NCBI GenBank assembly: GCA_947624795.1
Contig: CANQLY010000005.1
Coordinates: 1-36,392, forward strand
DNA: 36,392 nt
Direction of reading: 5' to 3'
DNA from: an uncultured Marinospirillum sp.
GTDB lineage: Bacteria > Pseudomonadota > Gammaproteobacteria > Pseudomonadales > Halomonadaceae
Shown: positions 1-13,505 of the stretch, piece by piece
Layout of the letters: every line of letters starts with the position of its first letter
Numbering within the stretch: the stretch's first letter is position 1
The notes under the pieces: model-generated
The model's database searches: none
What the model saw: the letters and a program-made list of their open reading frames with translations, nothing else
Told to the model about the DNA's origin: nothing
Translations under genes and position numbers: made by a program

Positions 1-27
1 GTCATCATTGGATAAAAGTAACTTCAT
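1..27 (-). CDS. surE: 5'-nucleotidase SurE, first 9 codons only (MKLLLSNDD), truncated by window edge
   Basis: Reverse complement of 1-27 reads ATGAAGTTACTTTTATCCAATGATGAC = MKLLLSNDD, the typical SurE N-terminus; AGGAGA just upstream; position after truD matches conserved synteny. Confidence 0.8.
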
Positions 28-55
28 TTAGCTCTCTCCTTAATTCAAAACAAGC

Positions 56-1114
56 TTAAGCCAGTTGTGCATCTTGTGCTGTAATTAATTCACTTAGCAG
101 GCTGGTTGCAAAACAGCCACTGGGCAATGTGAAACTGAGCGTTAACCAAGGTGCTTGCCAGTTAAATTCAGTGGCTTGGGGCAGCATTCGCAAAGGCTTA
201 TAATCCAGTGTTAAGCCTTGTTTTTCTAGGGCTTGCCAGTAGGGTAAATAATCTTCACAAAAAGCCGTTTCTGCCGCTAAGGCGCTGCCTGCACTTTGTA
301 AATTACCCTTGCCTGCTAAAGGCCCTGCCGCGTTAATGTCGCCTTTGGCTAAACGCTCAGCAATGTTGGTTGCCGCTGGGTCGGCAAAATAGCTGCGTGT
401 GCCTTGTAAGTTAAAACAACTGCCTGCTAAGGGAGCTTGCCAGTGTTGTTCAGTGAGGGTTTTGGCTAACCAAGCATTGAACAAAGCGCTGCGTAGGGCC
501 GACAGGTAAAGGCTTTTTTCTTGGCGCTTGGGTGGTTTTTGTGGTGGATTAGCCATTAACCAATCTAAAGCTTTGGTTAGGTTTTGGCCGCCTCGCCCAA
601 AGCGTTGTGGGCCAAAATAGTTAGGCGCACCTTGTTGAATAATCTGCTGCCAGCGTTCTTTAAGCCAGCTGCCGGTGGTTTCATCGGCATTATCAACACG
701 CAAGCGTAAAGTAAAATGGTTGCTGCGGTGAGTGCCACGTTTTAGTTTACGTGGGTGGCGCACCATTTTTAACACTTGCCAGTTAGCGCCGTTAAGGTCA
801 GCAATGGCTGGGTCTGCTTTGCCTGCTAGGTGCAAAGAAAACCATTGGCGGGTAATGGCATGGCGGTCTTTTAAACCTGAATAGGCCACCGCTTTGGGGT
901 GAATGCCGGCACTTCTAGCCAGTTCTTGCGCCACAAACAGGGTGTTGCTGCCATTTTTTTCTATCCATAAATACAAGTGTTCGCCTTGGCCTTCAGGCTC
1001 AAAACCTAAGACTTCTTCTACTAGAAAATCTTCAGGCGCTAAACGGTAAACACCCTGCCAAGGGGATGCAGGCAAGGCGGTCGGCAATTGGTTTTGTAAA
1101 GTTTTTAATGGCAT
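56..1114 (-). CDS. truD: tRNA pseudouridine(13) synthase TruD
   Basis: 352 aa ORF with TruD features ([61 protein letters not shown]); ispF-truD-surE synteny. Confidence 0.95.
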   Translation of the reverse strand: MPLKTLQNQLPTALPASPWQGVYRLAPEDFLVEEVLGFEPEGQGEHLYLWIEKNGSNTLFVAQELARSAGIHPKAVAYSGLKDRHAITRQWFSLHLAGKADPAIADLNGANWQVLKMVRHPRKLKRGTHRSNHFTLRLRVDNADETTGSWLKERWQQIIQQGAPNYFGPQRFGRGGQNLTKALDWLMANPPQKPPKRQEKSLYLSALRSALFNAWLAKTLTEQHWQAPLAGSCFNLQGTRSYFADPAATNIAERLAKGDINAAGPLAGKGNLQSAGSALAAETAFCEDYLPYWQALEKQGLTLDYKPLRMLPQATEFNWQAPWLTLSFTLPSGCFATSLLSELITAQDAQLA

Positions 1115-1584
1115 GAGTTTTCCAAAAGAACAACAGCTAAAGCGCTAATGCCTTCATTGCGGCCTACAAAGCCTAATTTTTCAGTGGTGCTGGCTTTAAT
1201 GTTTAATCTATCCACGGGGGTGTTTAAATCAGCGGCTAGATTTTCTAACATGGCCGGCAGGTGGGGTGCCATTTTGGGTGCTTGGGCAATCAGTGTCATG
1301 TCGGCGTTGGTAAGCTGGTAGCCCTTTTTTTGCACTTCGGCCATTACACGGCGCAATAAAATACGGCTGTCGACCCCGGCAAAGGCAGGGTCAGTGTCGG
1401 GGAAATGGTGGCCAATATCGCCTAAACCACAAGCGCCTAATAAGGCATCGCAAAGGGCATGAATAAGCACATCACCATCGGAATGGGCTTCTAAGCCTTG
1501 GTGGTAAGGAATGTGTACGCCACCTAGGGTAATAAATTCGCCTGGGCCAAATTTATGAACATCAAAGCCTTGTCCAATACGCAT
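1105..1584 (-). CDS. ispF: 2-C-methyl-D-erythritol 2,4-cyclodiphosphate synthase
   Basis: [58 protein letters not shown]; overlaps truD. Confidence 0.97.
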   Translation of the reverse strand: MRIGQGFDVHKFGPGEFITLGGVHIPYHQGLEAHSDGDVLIHALCDALLGACGLGDIGHHFPDTDPAFAGVDSRILLRRVMAEVQKKGYQLTNADMTLIAQAPKMAPHLPAMLENLAADLNTPVDRLNIKASTTEKLGFVGRNEGISALAVVLLENSCH

Positions 1585-1587
1585 GGT

Positions 1588-2349
1588 TTATTTCCTTTTT
1601 TGAAGGGTTTGTTGGTGAGCAAGCAGTAGTTCTGCAAAGGGAAGGTCTTCAGGGTGCGTGATTTTAATGTTGTCTCTGCGCCCTATAATTAATAAAGGGT
1701 TAAAACCTGCGGCTTCTAAGGCAGAGGATTCATCGGTTAGGCTTAGGTTATTAGCTAACCCTTCTGCTAGGGCTGAGTGTAGTTTGTTATAGCGAAACAT
1801 TTGTGGCGTAAGTGCATGCCAAAGCTGATTGCGATCAACCGTTGCACCGACTTTTTGGTAACTGTTGTTAGCACAGGCTTGGCTACGCTTCATAGTATCG
1901 GCAACCGGTGCTGCCAAAAGACCGCCAACGGGGTGATCTTGCAAGGCGTTATACAGCTTTTGTAAATCTTGCTGAGTAACGCAGGGGCGAGCCACGTCAT
2001 GCACCATGACCCAATCGTCTGCTTGGGCTAGGGCGGTAAGTGCATTCAAGCCATTGAATACTGAATCGGCACGCTCTTTACCACCTAGGCAAGTGATTAA
2101 CTTGGCTTTTGGGTAATCGTGTAAAAACCTTTGTTCTGCTGCTGGCCACCACAAATCGTCTTTGTGCAGGGGCAGTACTAAAAAAGCATCAGGAAAAGCC
2201 AAATGCAGGCGGCTAAGTGTAACTTCTATGAGTGTTTTTCCTGCTAAGGGCAAATACTGTTTAGGCAATTTGGTTGCCATGCGCTGGCCTATACCCGCTG
2301 CTGGCAGCAAGCACCAAAGGTTATTAGTAGGGGTGGCTATGCTGCTCAT
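1588..2349 (-). CDS. ispD: 2-C-methyl-D-erythritol 4-phosphate cytidylyltransferase
   Basis: LLPAAGIGQRMATKLPKQYLPLAGKTLIE, VMVHDVARPCV, NIKITHPEDL; adjacent to ispF. Confidence 0.95.
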   Translation of the reverse strand: MSSIATPTNNLWCLLPAAGIGQRMATKLPKQYLPLAGKTLIEVTLSRLHLAFPDAFLVLPLHKDDLWWPAAEQRFLHDYPKAKLITCLGGKERADSVFNGLNALTALAQADDWVMVHDVARPCVTQQDLQKLYNALQDHPVGGLLAAPVADTMKRSQACANNSYQKVGATVDRNQLWHALTPQMFRYNKLHSALAEGLANNLSLTDESSALEAAGFNPLLIIGRRDNIKITHPEDLPFAELLLAHQQTLQKRK

Positions 2350-2672
2350 GGTGGTGTTGGCTCCATTGCAGGTTCAGGGAGGGTAAATAGTTGGGGCGTA
2401 TCACCCACAATCCAAAAAAAAGTTTCTTCCTTGCCAATCATGCCTAAATCAAAGCGAGCCCTTTCTGCTAAGGCATCTAAGCCACTTTTTAGGTCTTGTA
2501 CTTGGGCATCAAGTCGGGCATTGCGTTTTTGTAGCTGCTGATTATTTATTTCTAAATTTAAAACGAGGGTTTTAGTTTGCCAATATTCAATGAGGCCATT
2601 TTCACCCCACCAAAGCCTGTATTGAGTTATTAACAGTAAAATTACCACTAGAAGAGATAAAGGACGCGACAT
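2346..2672 (-). CDS. ftsB: cell division protein FtsB
   Basis: Short N-terminal TM then coiled coil, 'LDALAERARFDLGMIGKEETFFWI'; start reassigned to MSRPLSLL; upstream of ispD. Confidence 0.9.
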   Translation of the reverse strand: MSRPLSLLVVILLLITQYRLWWGENGLIEYWQTKTLVLNLEINNQQLQKRNARLDAQVQDLKSGLDALAERARFDLGMIGKEETFFWIVGDTPQLFTLPEPAMEPTPP

Positions 2673-2768
2673 AATAATTAGCAACAAGAGTAAAAAAATG
2701 ATTATACGAAATTCAGCACCTTCTTGTTGCTTTAACTGCTACAAAGGTTGGGCAAGTTGGATGGTTTA

Positions 2769-3194
2769 TCATTCGGCAACCATAAGAATATAAAGGATGT
2801 CGCCTTCTTGCCATTCGTCTTTTATGATTGCATTGACCATTTTGTTACCCACTTGGTGCAGTGAGTTGCCTGTCATGCTTGTGCTTGAGCCTACGCCGGT
2901 CAGTTGCTGATTAATCACAGTGGAGTTGCTGACTGTAACGCCTATTTGCCTTGCGATTTCATCAAGGGCACGGCGCGTGGCTAGTTCTCGCTGCGCTGCC
3001 CGCCCATTAAAATGCAGTCCTGAATGCCCAAGCCCTACAATTTTACCTGCCATTTGAGGGTTGTTTATCCAAGCAGGGCGTTGGTTTGCTGTGGGTTGGG
3101 TTAGGGCTGTTTGCCAAGGCTTATACAAGGTAAAGCAGCCTGATAAAGAAAGGCTGATTAATAGAAGTAGGGTTTTTTTTAAAGAAACTGGCAT
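2769..3194 (-). CDS. LPP20-like (FlgP-like) outer-membrane lipoprotein
   Basis: 141 aa, signal peptide with lipobox LSLSGC, then PAWINNPQM...GLGHSG...AAQRELATRRALDEIARQIGV typical of LPP20-type domains. Family recalled, not searched. Confidence 0.65.
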   Translation of the reverse strand: MPVSLKKTLLLLISLSLSGCFTLYKPWQTALTQPTANQRPAWINNPQMAGKIVGLGHSGLHFNGRAAQRELATRRALDEIARQIGVTVSNSTVINQQLTGVGSSTSMTGNSLHQVGNKMVNAIIKDEWQEGDILYILMVAE

Positions 3195-3277
3195 CTAGGC
3201 TTTCCTGTTAAAAGCTTACTACTAATTAAAACTTTAGTTGTGCCTTGCCTTGCTATTTAGAGGCGGCAATCAAGTAG

Positions 3278-3334
3278 CCGCAGGGTTTAATGTAGGACTT
3301 AATGCAGGGCTTAATCTGTATTAAAACCCTGCGG
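3278..3334. repeat. Inverted repeat (CCGCAGGGTTTAAT / ATTAAAACCCTGCGG) enclosing three ~12-bp tandem repeats (AGGGTTTAATGT AGGACTTAATGC AGGGCTTAATCT)
   Basis: Arms at 3278-3291 and 3320-3334 (one extra A); repeats at 3282-3293, 3294-3305, 3306-3317; no T-tract beside the arms. Confidence 0.75.
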
Positions 3335-3382
3335 TGAGTGCGTGTTATTGATTCATGTTGTTGATGGCAAGTGGCAGTAGAG

Positions 3383-4696
<1,314 letters not shown>

Positions 4697-4728
4697 TCAG
4701 TTAGGATAGTTAATTATTAAATAAGGGT

Positions 4729-7262
<2,534 letters not shown>

Positions 7263-7369
7263 TCAGTTTCTAACCTTTTATAGGTCAGAACAAAAAAACA
7301 GGGAGGAAAAGCCTTTAGATGGGAAGCTAGTCTACCAGAAGGGCTAAAAAATCCAAAGCAAGAATCAAC

Positions 7370-8692
7370 TCATTTAATGATCTGCCAGCCTTCTGCTACT
7401 AGGTATTGATCGACCGCAACCAATTGGTCTTGCTGCCAAATAAAAACCAACTGGTTACGCTGCCAAGGGGGTAGTGCTAGCTCTTGCAACAAACGCTTTA
7501 CATCACGTTGCCCACGTTTAGTTTGGCGTAATTTCTCACCACCTTGGCGAGCTTTAAGTATAAAAGGTATAAAAGGTGGAATGCTGGAGTGGGTCTTGGG
7601 GTCAGAACCTTGTTGATTAACCAGCTGAAAATCTATTTTTCCAACCGGTGTATTAAATGGGGACTTACCATCCCAGCTAGCTTGCCAATTATTAGCCAGT
7701 GGCTGGAAATAGTGGCTAGGCGCTATAAATAACTGGTTTTGGAAACGTCTAGCCTCAACTTGTGCAGCGCCTTTATCCCAGCAAATAATGGGTTGAGTGT
7801 CTTCACCGGCGCTATACAACTTGGTTAATTCTTGCCAAATTTTATGCCCTGGAAGGGTTAAGTTTCTTATTCTTAACCAATAGCGCAGCAAATTAACTTG
7901 GCGATAGTCGGCCAGTTTTAAAAAGCTTGCTAAGTTAAGGCTGTGTTCTGTGCGTTGGCAGTGGGCTAAATCGAGTTTGGCTAGGTCTTGGTTAAGCTGC
8001 TGGCTTTGGGTGGCTAGCTGGGTAACACGGGCTAAGTTTGCATTGGTGTTGGAAAAGCGTTTTTGTAATAGAGGCAGAATATCTAAACGTAAAAAGTTAC
8101 GGTCAAAATCCACTTCAAAGTTACTGTCATCTTCCACCCATGTGAGTTGTGCTGCTTGGGCAAACTTAAGCAGTTCAGATCTGGGCGTATTTAATAGTGG
8201 GCGTAAAATAAGCCCTTTGCCCAGCGGTCTTTGCAAAGGAATGCTGGCCAGCCCCAAAGTTCCGGCGCCGCGCAACAGACGCAATAAGAGCGTTTCTACT
8301 TGGTCGTCTTGGTGGTGGCCTTGTAAAAGCACTTCACCGGCTTGCAGTTCTTGTTCAAACACTTGGTACCTTGCACGCCTTGCACGGTCTTCTAGGCTTG
8401 CCGTGGCAAAGTCTTTTGTATCGACTTGATAAATACTTAAGGGCACTTTGGCTGCATCGCAAATTGCTTGTGAAAAAGCCGCCCAATCATCAGCAAACTG
8501 TGAAAGCTGGTGATGAATATGAATGGCTCTTAATTGAATTTTTGGCTGGTGTTCTTGTTGTTGCCTTGCCTGTTTAAATTGTTTAGCCAGTTCAAAAAGT
8601 ACCCGTGAATCTAGGCCACCACTTAAAGCCACGCAGATTTTACTGGTGTTGGGGGGGAGTGTTTGTTGCAGTTGTTTTACAAGTGGGTGCAT
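7370..8692 (-). CDS. tilS: tRNA(Ile)-lysidine synthetase
   Basis: P-loop VALSGGLDSRVL, LQGHHQDDQVETLLLRLLRGAGTLGL; start reassigned to MHPLVKQLQQ. Confidence 0.95.
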   Translation of the reverse strand: MHPLVKQLQQTLPPNTSKICVALSGGLDSRVLFELAKQFKQARQQQEHQPKIQLRAIHIHHQLSQFADDWAAFSQAICDAAKVPLSIYQVDTKDFATASLEDRARRARYQVFEQELQAGEVLLQGHHQDDQVETLLLRLLRGAGTLGLASIPLQRPLGKGLILRPLLNTPRSELLKFAQAAQLTWVEDDSNFEVDFDRNFLRLDILPLLQKRFSNTNANLARVTQLATQSQQLNQDLAKLDLAHCQRTEHSLNLASFLKLADYRQVNLLRYWLRIRNLTLPGHKIWQELTKLYSAGEDTQPIICWDKGAAQVEARRFQNQLFIAPSHYFQPLANNWQASWDGKSPFNTPVGKIDFQLVNQQGSDPKTHSSIPPFIPFILKARQGGEKLRQTKRGQRDVKRLLQELALPPWQRNQLVFIWQQDQLVAVDQYLVAEGWQIIK

Positions 8693-8713
8693 AAAAAGAA
8701 ACCGCCTAGGCAA

Positions 8714-8742
8714 AAAAAGAGGCAATTTAATCGCCTCTTTTT
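8714..8742 (-). terminator. Rho-independent terminator after accA (possibly bidirectional)
   Basis: Perfect inverted repeat AAAAAGAGGC-N9-GCCTCTTTTT in the accA-tilS gap, with T-runs on both strands. Confidence 0.8.
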
Positions 8743-8779
8743 AATCGTTAACCTAAATAGCTAATTTAAAAAGTTTAGG

Positions 8780-9742
8780 TTAAGAAATGTCTTGCAGTGA
8801 AGAATAGCTCATAAGGCGCTGGTAGCGTCTTTCTAGCAGTTCTTCTTCCGTGTTTTCATCAAGCTTTTCTAGTGCTTCAATTAAGGCAGCTTTTAAATTA
8901 ATAACCATCGCTTCTGGGTTGCGGTGCGCGCCACCTAGGGGTTCAGGAATTAGTCTATCAACCAAGCCAAGTTCTTTTAAGCGGGGTGCGGTAAGCCCCA
9001 TCGCTTGGGCTGCATCGGCGGCTTTGCTGGCGCTTTTCCATAAAATTGAGGCGCAGCCTTCGGGTGAAATAACTGAGTAGGTTGAATATTGCAGCATCAT
9101 GAGTTCGTCGCACACGCCTATGGCCAGTGCGCCACCTGAACCGCCTTCACCAATAACAGTAGAAATAATGGGTGTTTTTAGGCGTGACATAACCGCTAAG
9201 TTAAAGGCAATGGCTTCAGACTGGCCGCGCTCTTCAGCGTCAATGCCAGGGTAGGCGCCTGGGGTGTCAATGAAGGTTAAAATGGGCATTTTAAAGCGTT
9301 CGGCCATTTCCATTAAGCGCAGTGCTTTACGGTAACCTTCGGGGCGTGGCATCCCAAAATTACGTTTAACTTTTTGTTTTACATCACGGCCTTTTTGGTG
9401 GCCAATAACCATCACAGGGCGGCCATCTAGGCGTGCCATGCCACCCACTATGGCTGCATCGTCACCAAAATTACGGTCACCGTGCAGCTCGTCAAAGTCA
9501 TCGAACAGCAGGTTTAAGTAATCAAGCGTATAAGGACGCATGGGGTGGCGTGCTAATTGCGAAACCTGCCAAGCCGTTAGATTAGAAAAAACTTGCTCGG
9601 TAAGCTTTTGGCTTTTTTCTTGCAAACGGGTAATTTCATCGCTTAGGTTAAGGTCTGAATCGTTACCCACTAGGCGTAACTCTTCAATTTTTAATTCAAG
9701 ATCAGCAATGGGTTGTTCAAAATCTAAATAGTTCAAATTCAT
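8780..9742 (-). CDS. accA: acetyl-CoA carboxylase carboxyltransferase subunit alpha
   Basis: [67 protein letters not shown]. Confidence 0.99.
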   Translation of the reverse strand: MNLNYLDFEQPIADLELKIEELRLVGNDSDLNLSDEITRLQEKSQKLTEQVFSNLTAWQVSQLARHPMRPYTLDYLNLLFDDFDELHGDRNFGDDAAIVGGMARLDGRPVMVIGHQKGRDVKQKVKRNFGMPRPEGYRKALRLMEMAERFKMPILTFIDTPGAYPGIDAEERGQSEAIAFNLAVMSRLKTPIISTVIGEGGSGGALAIGVCDELMMLQYSTYSVISPEGCASILWKSASKAADAAQAMGLTAPRLKELGLVDRLIPEPLGGAHRNPEAMVINLKAALIEALEKLDENTEEELLERRYQRLMSYSSLQDIS

Positions 9743-9883
9743 AATAGTAGGTTCGCCTAGAATTTATTTAGCAGCTGTTTATAAGGTAAGTTGAGTCGCA
9801 ACTTTAACTTAAATTTGCGGCAACTATTGGCGGCAACTATAGACGAAAGATGCTGCAGACTCAAAACTTAAACTGTAATTTCA

Positions 9884-12800
9884 CTAAGCTCGCCTTGCCT
9901 GCCCCTCATTTAAATAGACTAGGTGCAGCTGGTCTTTGCCCAGTAGTTTGCTTAACTCTTCAAGTAATTCATCTTTTGGATTAACACGCCAAGTGTTGCT
10001 AGGTAAGAGGGTTGCTTTGCCTAACTGGCAGGTATAAACAAGGTAAACTTCTAAACCGCCGTCTTGTTGTTGGTGCTTGGTTAAGCATTCGCCTAGCTGA
10101 ATAACTTGGTTAGTATCAAAGTTGTGTTCATTAAAATTCAGTTCTAGGGCGTGGGCAAATCTGCTGCGCGCTTCTGCAATGGGGGTAATTTCTTTGCAGC
10201 GCATGGCAAGGCCACCGGTAAAGGCATCTTCCCTGACTTCGCCCTCTAAAATAAGTAGTGCATCTTTGGTTAGCTGGGCTTTATAACGCTCATATTCTTC
10301 GCCAAAAATTGAAACTTCAAGGCGTCCAGAACGGTCATCAAGGGTTAAGAAGGCTAGGGTTTCACCGCGCTTGTTACGCATGGTGCGAAACGCCATCACT
10401 AAACCGGCAATGCGTTGTGGTTCTCTTGATGGTTGCAAGTTGGCTATTTTTTTACTAACAAAGCGTTTAAGTTCTGCTTCGTATTCATCAATGGGGTGAC
10501 CTGTTAAGTAAAGCCCTAGGGTTTCTTTTTCACCGGCTAGGCGTTGTTTGTCTGTCCATTGTGGGGTGTTTAGGTAGGCTGCATAAGGGTTAGTATTGCT
10601 GGCTTGTGCAACGCTTAGGCCGCCAAATAAGTCATCCATTCCAAGGCTTGCATTGCGGTTGGCTTGGTCGGCGGCTTTAAGCGCGTCTTCTAAAGCGGCT
10701 AATAGCAGGTTGCGGCTAGGGGCAAGTTCATCTAAAGCGCCGCTGCGAATCAGTGCGTCAATGCTGCGCTTGTTTAAGCGTTTCATATCAACCCGACTGC
10801 AAAAATCAAACAAATCAGTGAAAGCACCGCCTGCTTCTCTTGCCTCAATTAAAGCTTCAACAGGGCTTTCACCCACGCCTTTTATTGCACCTAGGCCATA
10901 AACAATTTCACCTTGTGCATTTACAGTAAAATGCCAGTTGCCTAGGTTAACATTGGGCGAGTTAATGATTAGCTTCATGGCACGACTTTCTTCAACTAGC
11001 ATAACCACCTTGTCGGTGTTGTTCATTTCAGTCGACATAACCGCCGCCATAAATGAAGCAGGGTAATGGGTTTTTAGCCAAGCCGTTTGGTAAGAAACAA
11101 GGCCGTAAGCGGCTGAGTGAGATTTGTTGAAACCATAGCCTGCAAACTTTTCTACCAAGTCAAAAATATGCCCTGCTTTAATGGCATCTATGCCATTTTT
11201 TTGGCTACCTTCCATAAATAGCTGGCGCATTTTAGCCATTTCTTCAGGGTTTTTCTTACCCATAGCGCGCCGCAGCATGTCGGCACCGCCAAGCGTAAAG
11301 CCGGCCATTACCTGTGCTATTTGCATCACCTGTTCTTGGTAAAGAATGATGCCATAGGTGGGTGCTAATACGGGTTCAAGTGAAGCATCTTCATAATCTG
11401 GGTGGGGGTAAGAAATTTTTGATAAACCGTGTTTGCGCTGAATAAAGTCATCGACCATGCCCGATTGCAAAGGGCCGGGGCGAAAGAGTGCCACCAGTGC
11501 AATCATGTCTTCTAGGCTGTCGGGCTTTAGTTTTTTAATCAGCTCTTTCATGCCGCGTGATTCCAGCTGAAAAACAGCGGTGGTTTCGGCTTTTTTTAGT
11601 AGATCAAAGGTGGTTTTATCATTTAATGGAATGCCGGTTATTTCTAAGGGGGCTTCGCCTGTTAGCTTGCGCTTTTCATTGATGTCTTTTAGCGCCCTAT
11701 CAATAATGGTTAGGGTACGCAGGCCAAGAAAATCAAACTTAACTAAGCCGGCTTCTTCAATGTCGTCTTTATCAAACTGCACAACCCAGCCATTGCCTTC
11801 TTCATCGGCCATTACGGGTGCAAAGTCGGTGAGTTTACTGGGCGCAATAACCACCCCACCGGCGTGTTTACCTGTGTTACGCGCAATCCCTTCAAGCTCA
11901 CGTGCCATAGCCCAAACTTCATAGCCCTCTTGGTCTAGGCTTTCTAGCATTTGTTCGGTTAACTCGCCTTTTAAATTGGCTTGGTAGGCTGTTTCAAGTG
12001 TTTTTAATTCGTCGACTTCATCGGCGGCCTTGGCAAGTGTCATGCCCACTTCAAAAGGAATGGATTTAGACAGGCGATCACCAATGGCGTAAGGTTTGCC
12101 CTGCGCTCTTGCCACGTCACGCACCACGCCCTTGGCGGCCATGGTTCCAAAGGTTACAATTTGCGAAACAGCTTCACGGCCATAAGTTTGGGTGACGTAC
12201 CTAATTACTTTTTCTCGGCCTTCCATGCAAAAGTCGATATCAAAGTCGGGCATCGAAACCCTTTCTGGGTTAAGAAAGCGTTCAAACAGTAGGCTGTAGT
12301 GAATTGGGTCTAGGTCGGTAATGTTCAACGCATAAGCCACCAGTGAACCTGCACCTGAACCCCGCCCAGGGCCCACCGGCACTTGATTATTAATGGCCCA
12401 ACCAATAAAGTCGGCAACAATTAAAAAGTAGCTAGGAAAACCCATTTGAATAATGGTGTTAAGCTCAAAGTCGAGCCGGTCGCGGTATTCTTGTTCTATT
12501 TTGGCAAAGTTTTCAGGCCGTGGTTGGTACAGTTTTTCAAACCGCTTGGTTAGGCCGTCATGGGATTTTTTACGAAAGAACTCATCTTCAGTCATGCCTG
12601 GGTCAATGGGCAGTTTTGGTAAAAAATATTCACCAAGGCGCACTTCAACGTTACAGCGTTTAGCAATTTCTACGCTGTTGGTAAGGGCTGAAGGCAGGTC
12701 GCTGAACAAGGCCTGCATTTCTTGTGGGCTTTTTAAATATTGTTCTTCTGAATAATTGTTTTCACGGCGAGGGTCGTCAAGGCTGCGGCCTTCACCAATA

Positions 12801-13450
12801 GCCACTCGTGTTTCGTGCGCCCAGTAATCTTTACGATCCATAAAGCGCACATCATTAGTGGCAACCAAGGGGCAGCCTAGCTGTTGCGCCAGTTTTACAC
12901 TAGCATGGAGGCACTCTTCGTCGCCTAAACGGGCTGTGCGCTGCACTTCCAAATAAAAAGCATTAGGAAATAGCTTCATCCAAAGTTGCGTTAACTCTGT
13001 GGCTTCTTCTAAATGCCCCGCTAAAAGTAATTGGCCTATCGGCCCTTCTTTAGCACCCGACAAAGCAATTAAGCCTTCAGGCTGCGCCGCTAGCCATTCA
13101 AATTTTAGGTGAGGCTTACCTAGGTATTGCCCTTCAAGCCAAGCCCGTGACAAGAGTTCGGTTAAATTTAGATACCCCTGATTATTCATTGCTAGCAAAG
13201 TTATACGCGCTGGCTGCGATTTTTTATCTAGGGGTTCCAGCCACAAATCACTGCCAATAATGGGTTTGATGCCTGTTTTTTGGGCTGATTTATAAAACTT
13301 AACCAGTGCAAAAAGGTTGCTTTCATCGGTTAAAGACAGCGCAGGATAACCTAGCTCGACCGCTTTTTTAGCCAAGGGTTTAAGGCGTATAAGGCCATCA
13401 TGAAGGGAAAATTCGGTGTGCAAGCGTAAATGGATAAAAGGTGTCGACAT
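9884..13450 (-). CDS. dnaE: DNA polymerase III subunit alpha
   Basis: MSTPFIHLRLHTEFSLHDGLIR (PHP domain), VGPGRGSGAGSLVAYAL, PDFDIDFCMEGREKVI, GYGFNKSHSAAYG; start reassigned from 13492. Confidence 0.98.
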   Translation of the reverse strand: MSTPFIHLRLHTEFSLHDGLIRLKPLAKKAVELGYPALSLTDESNLFALVKFYKSAQKTGIKPIIGSDLWLEPLDKKSQPARITLLAMNNQGYLNLTELLSRAWLEGQYLGKPHLKFEWLAAQPEGLIALSGAKEGPIGQLLLAGHLEEATELTQLWMKLFPNAFYLEVQRTARLGDEECLHASVKLAQQLGCPLVATNDVRFMDRKDYWAHETRVAIGEGRSLDDPRRENNYSEEQYLKSPQEMQALFSDLPSALTNSVEIAKRCNVEVRLGEYFLPKLPIDPGMTEDEFFRKKSHDGLTKRFEKLYQPRPENFAKIEQEYRDRLDFELNTIIQMGFPSYFLIVADFIGWAINNQVPVGPGRGSGAGSLVAYALNITDLDPIHYSLLFERFLNPERVSMPDFDIDFCMEGREKVIRYVTQTYGREAVSQIVTFGTMAAKGVVRDVARAQGKPYAIGDRLSKSIPFEVGMTLAKAADEVDELKTLETAYQANLKGELTEQMLESLDQEGYEVWAMARELEGIARNTGKHAGGVVIAPSKLTDFAPVMADEEGNGWVVQFDKDDIEEAGLVKFDFLGLRTLTIIDRALKDINEKRKLTGEAPLEITGIPLNDKTTFDLLKKAETTAVFQLESRGMKELIKKLKPDSLEDMIALVALFRPGPLQSGMVDDFIQRKHGLSKISYPHPDYEDASLEPVLAPTYGIILYQEQVMQIAQVMAGFTLGGADMLRRAMGKKNPEEMAKMRQLFMEGSQKNGIDAIKAGHIFDLVEKFAGYGFNKSHSAAYGLVSYQTAWLKTHYPASFMAAVMSTEMNNTDKVVMLVEESRAMKLIINSPNVNLGNWHFTVNAQGEIVYGLGAIKGVGESPVEALIEAREAGGAFTDLFDFCSRVDMKRLNKRSIDALIRSGALDELAPSRNLLLAALEDALKAADQANRNASLGMDDLFGGLSVAQASNTNPYAAYLNTPQWTDKQRLAGEKETLGLYLTGHPIDEYEAELKRFVSKKIANLQPSREPQRIAGLVMAFRTMRNKRGETLAFLTLDDRSGRLEVSIFGEEYERYKAQLTKDALLILEGEVREDAFTGGLAMRCKEITPIAEARSRFAHALELNFNEHNFDTNQVIQLGECLTKHQQQDGGLEVYLVYTCQLGKATLLPSNTWRVNPKDELLEELSKLLGKDQLHLVYLNEGQARRA

Positions 13451-13505
13451 GAGATTCCGGCAGGTAAAGTAGTAAAGTGCCATTCTAACCAAAACACTGG
13501 GGTCT

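Noticed and set aside
2162-2386. Antisense or overlapping ORFs of 60-181 aa throughout the window (e.g. 2162-2386, 4257-4502, 7950-8429, 11580-11924, 18863-19408)
   Set aside because: They lie opposite well-recognised genes, are low-complexity (Ser/Arg rich), and resemble no family I know.
3278-3334. Rho-independent terminator for eno
   Set aside because: Long 28-nt loop and no T-tract on the minus strand after the hairpin; kept as an unexplained repeat/hairpin instead.
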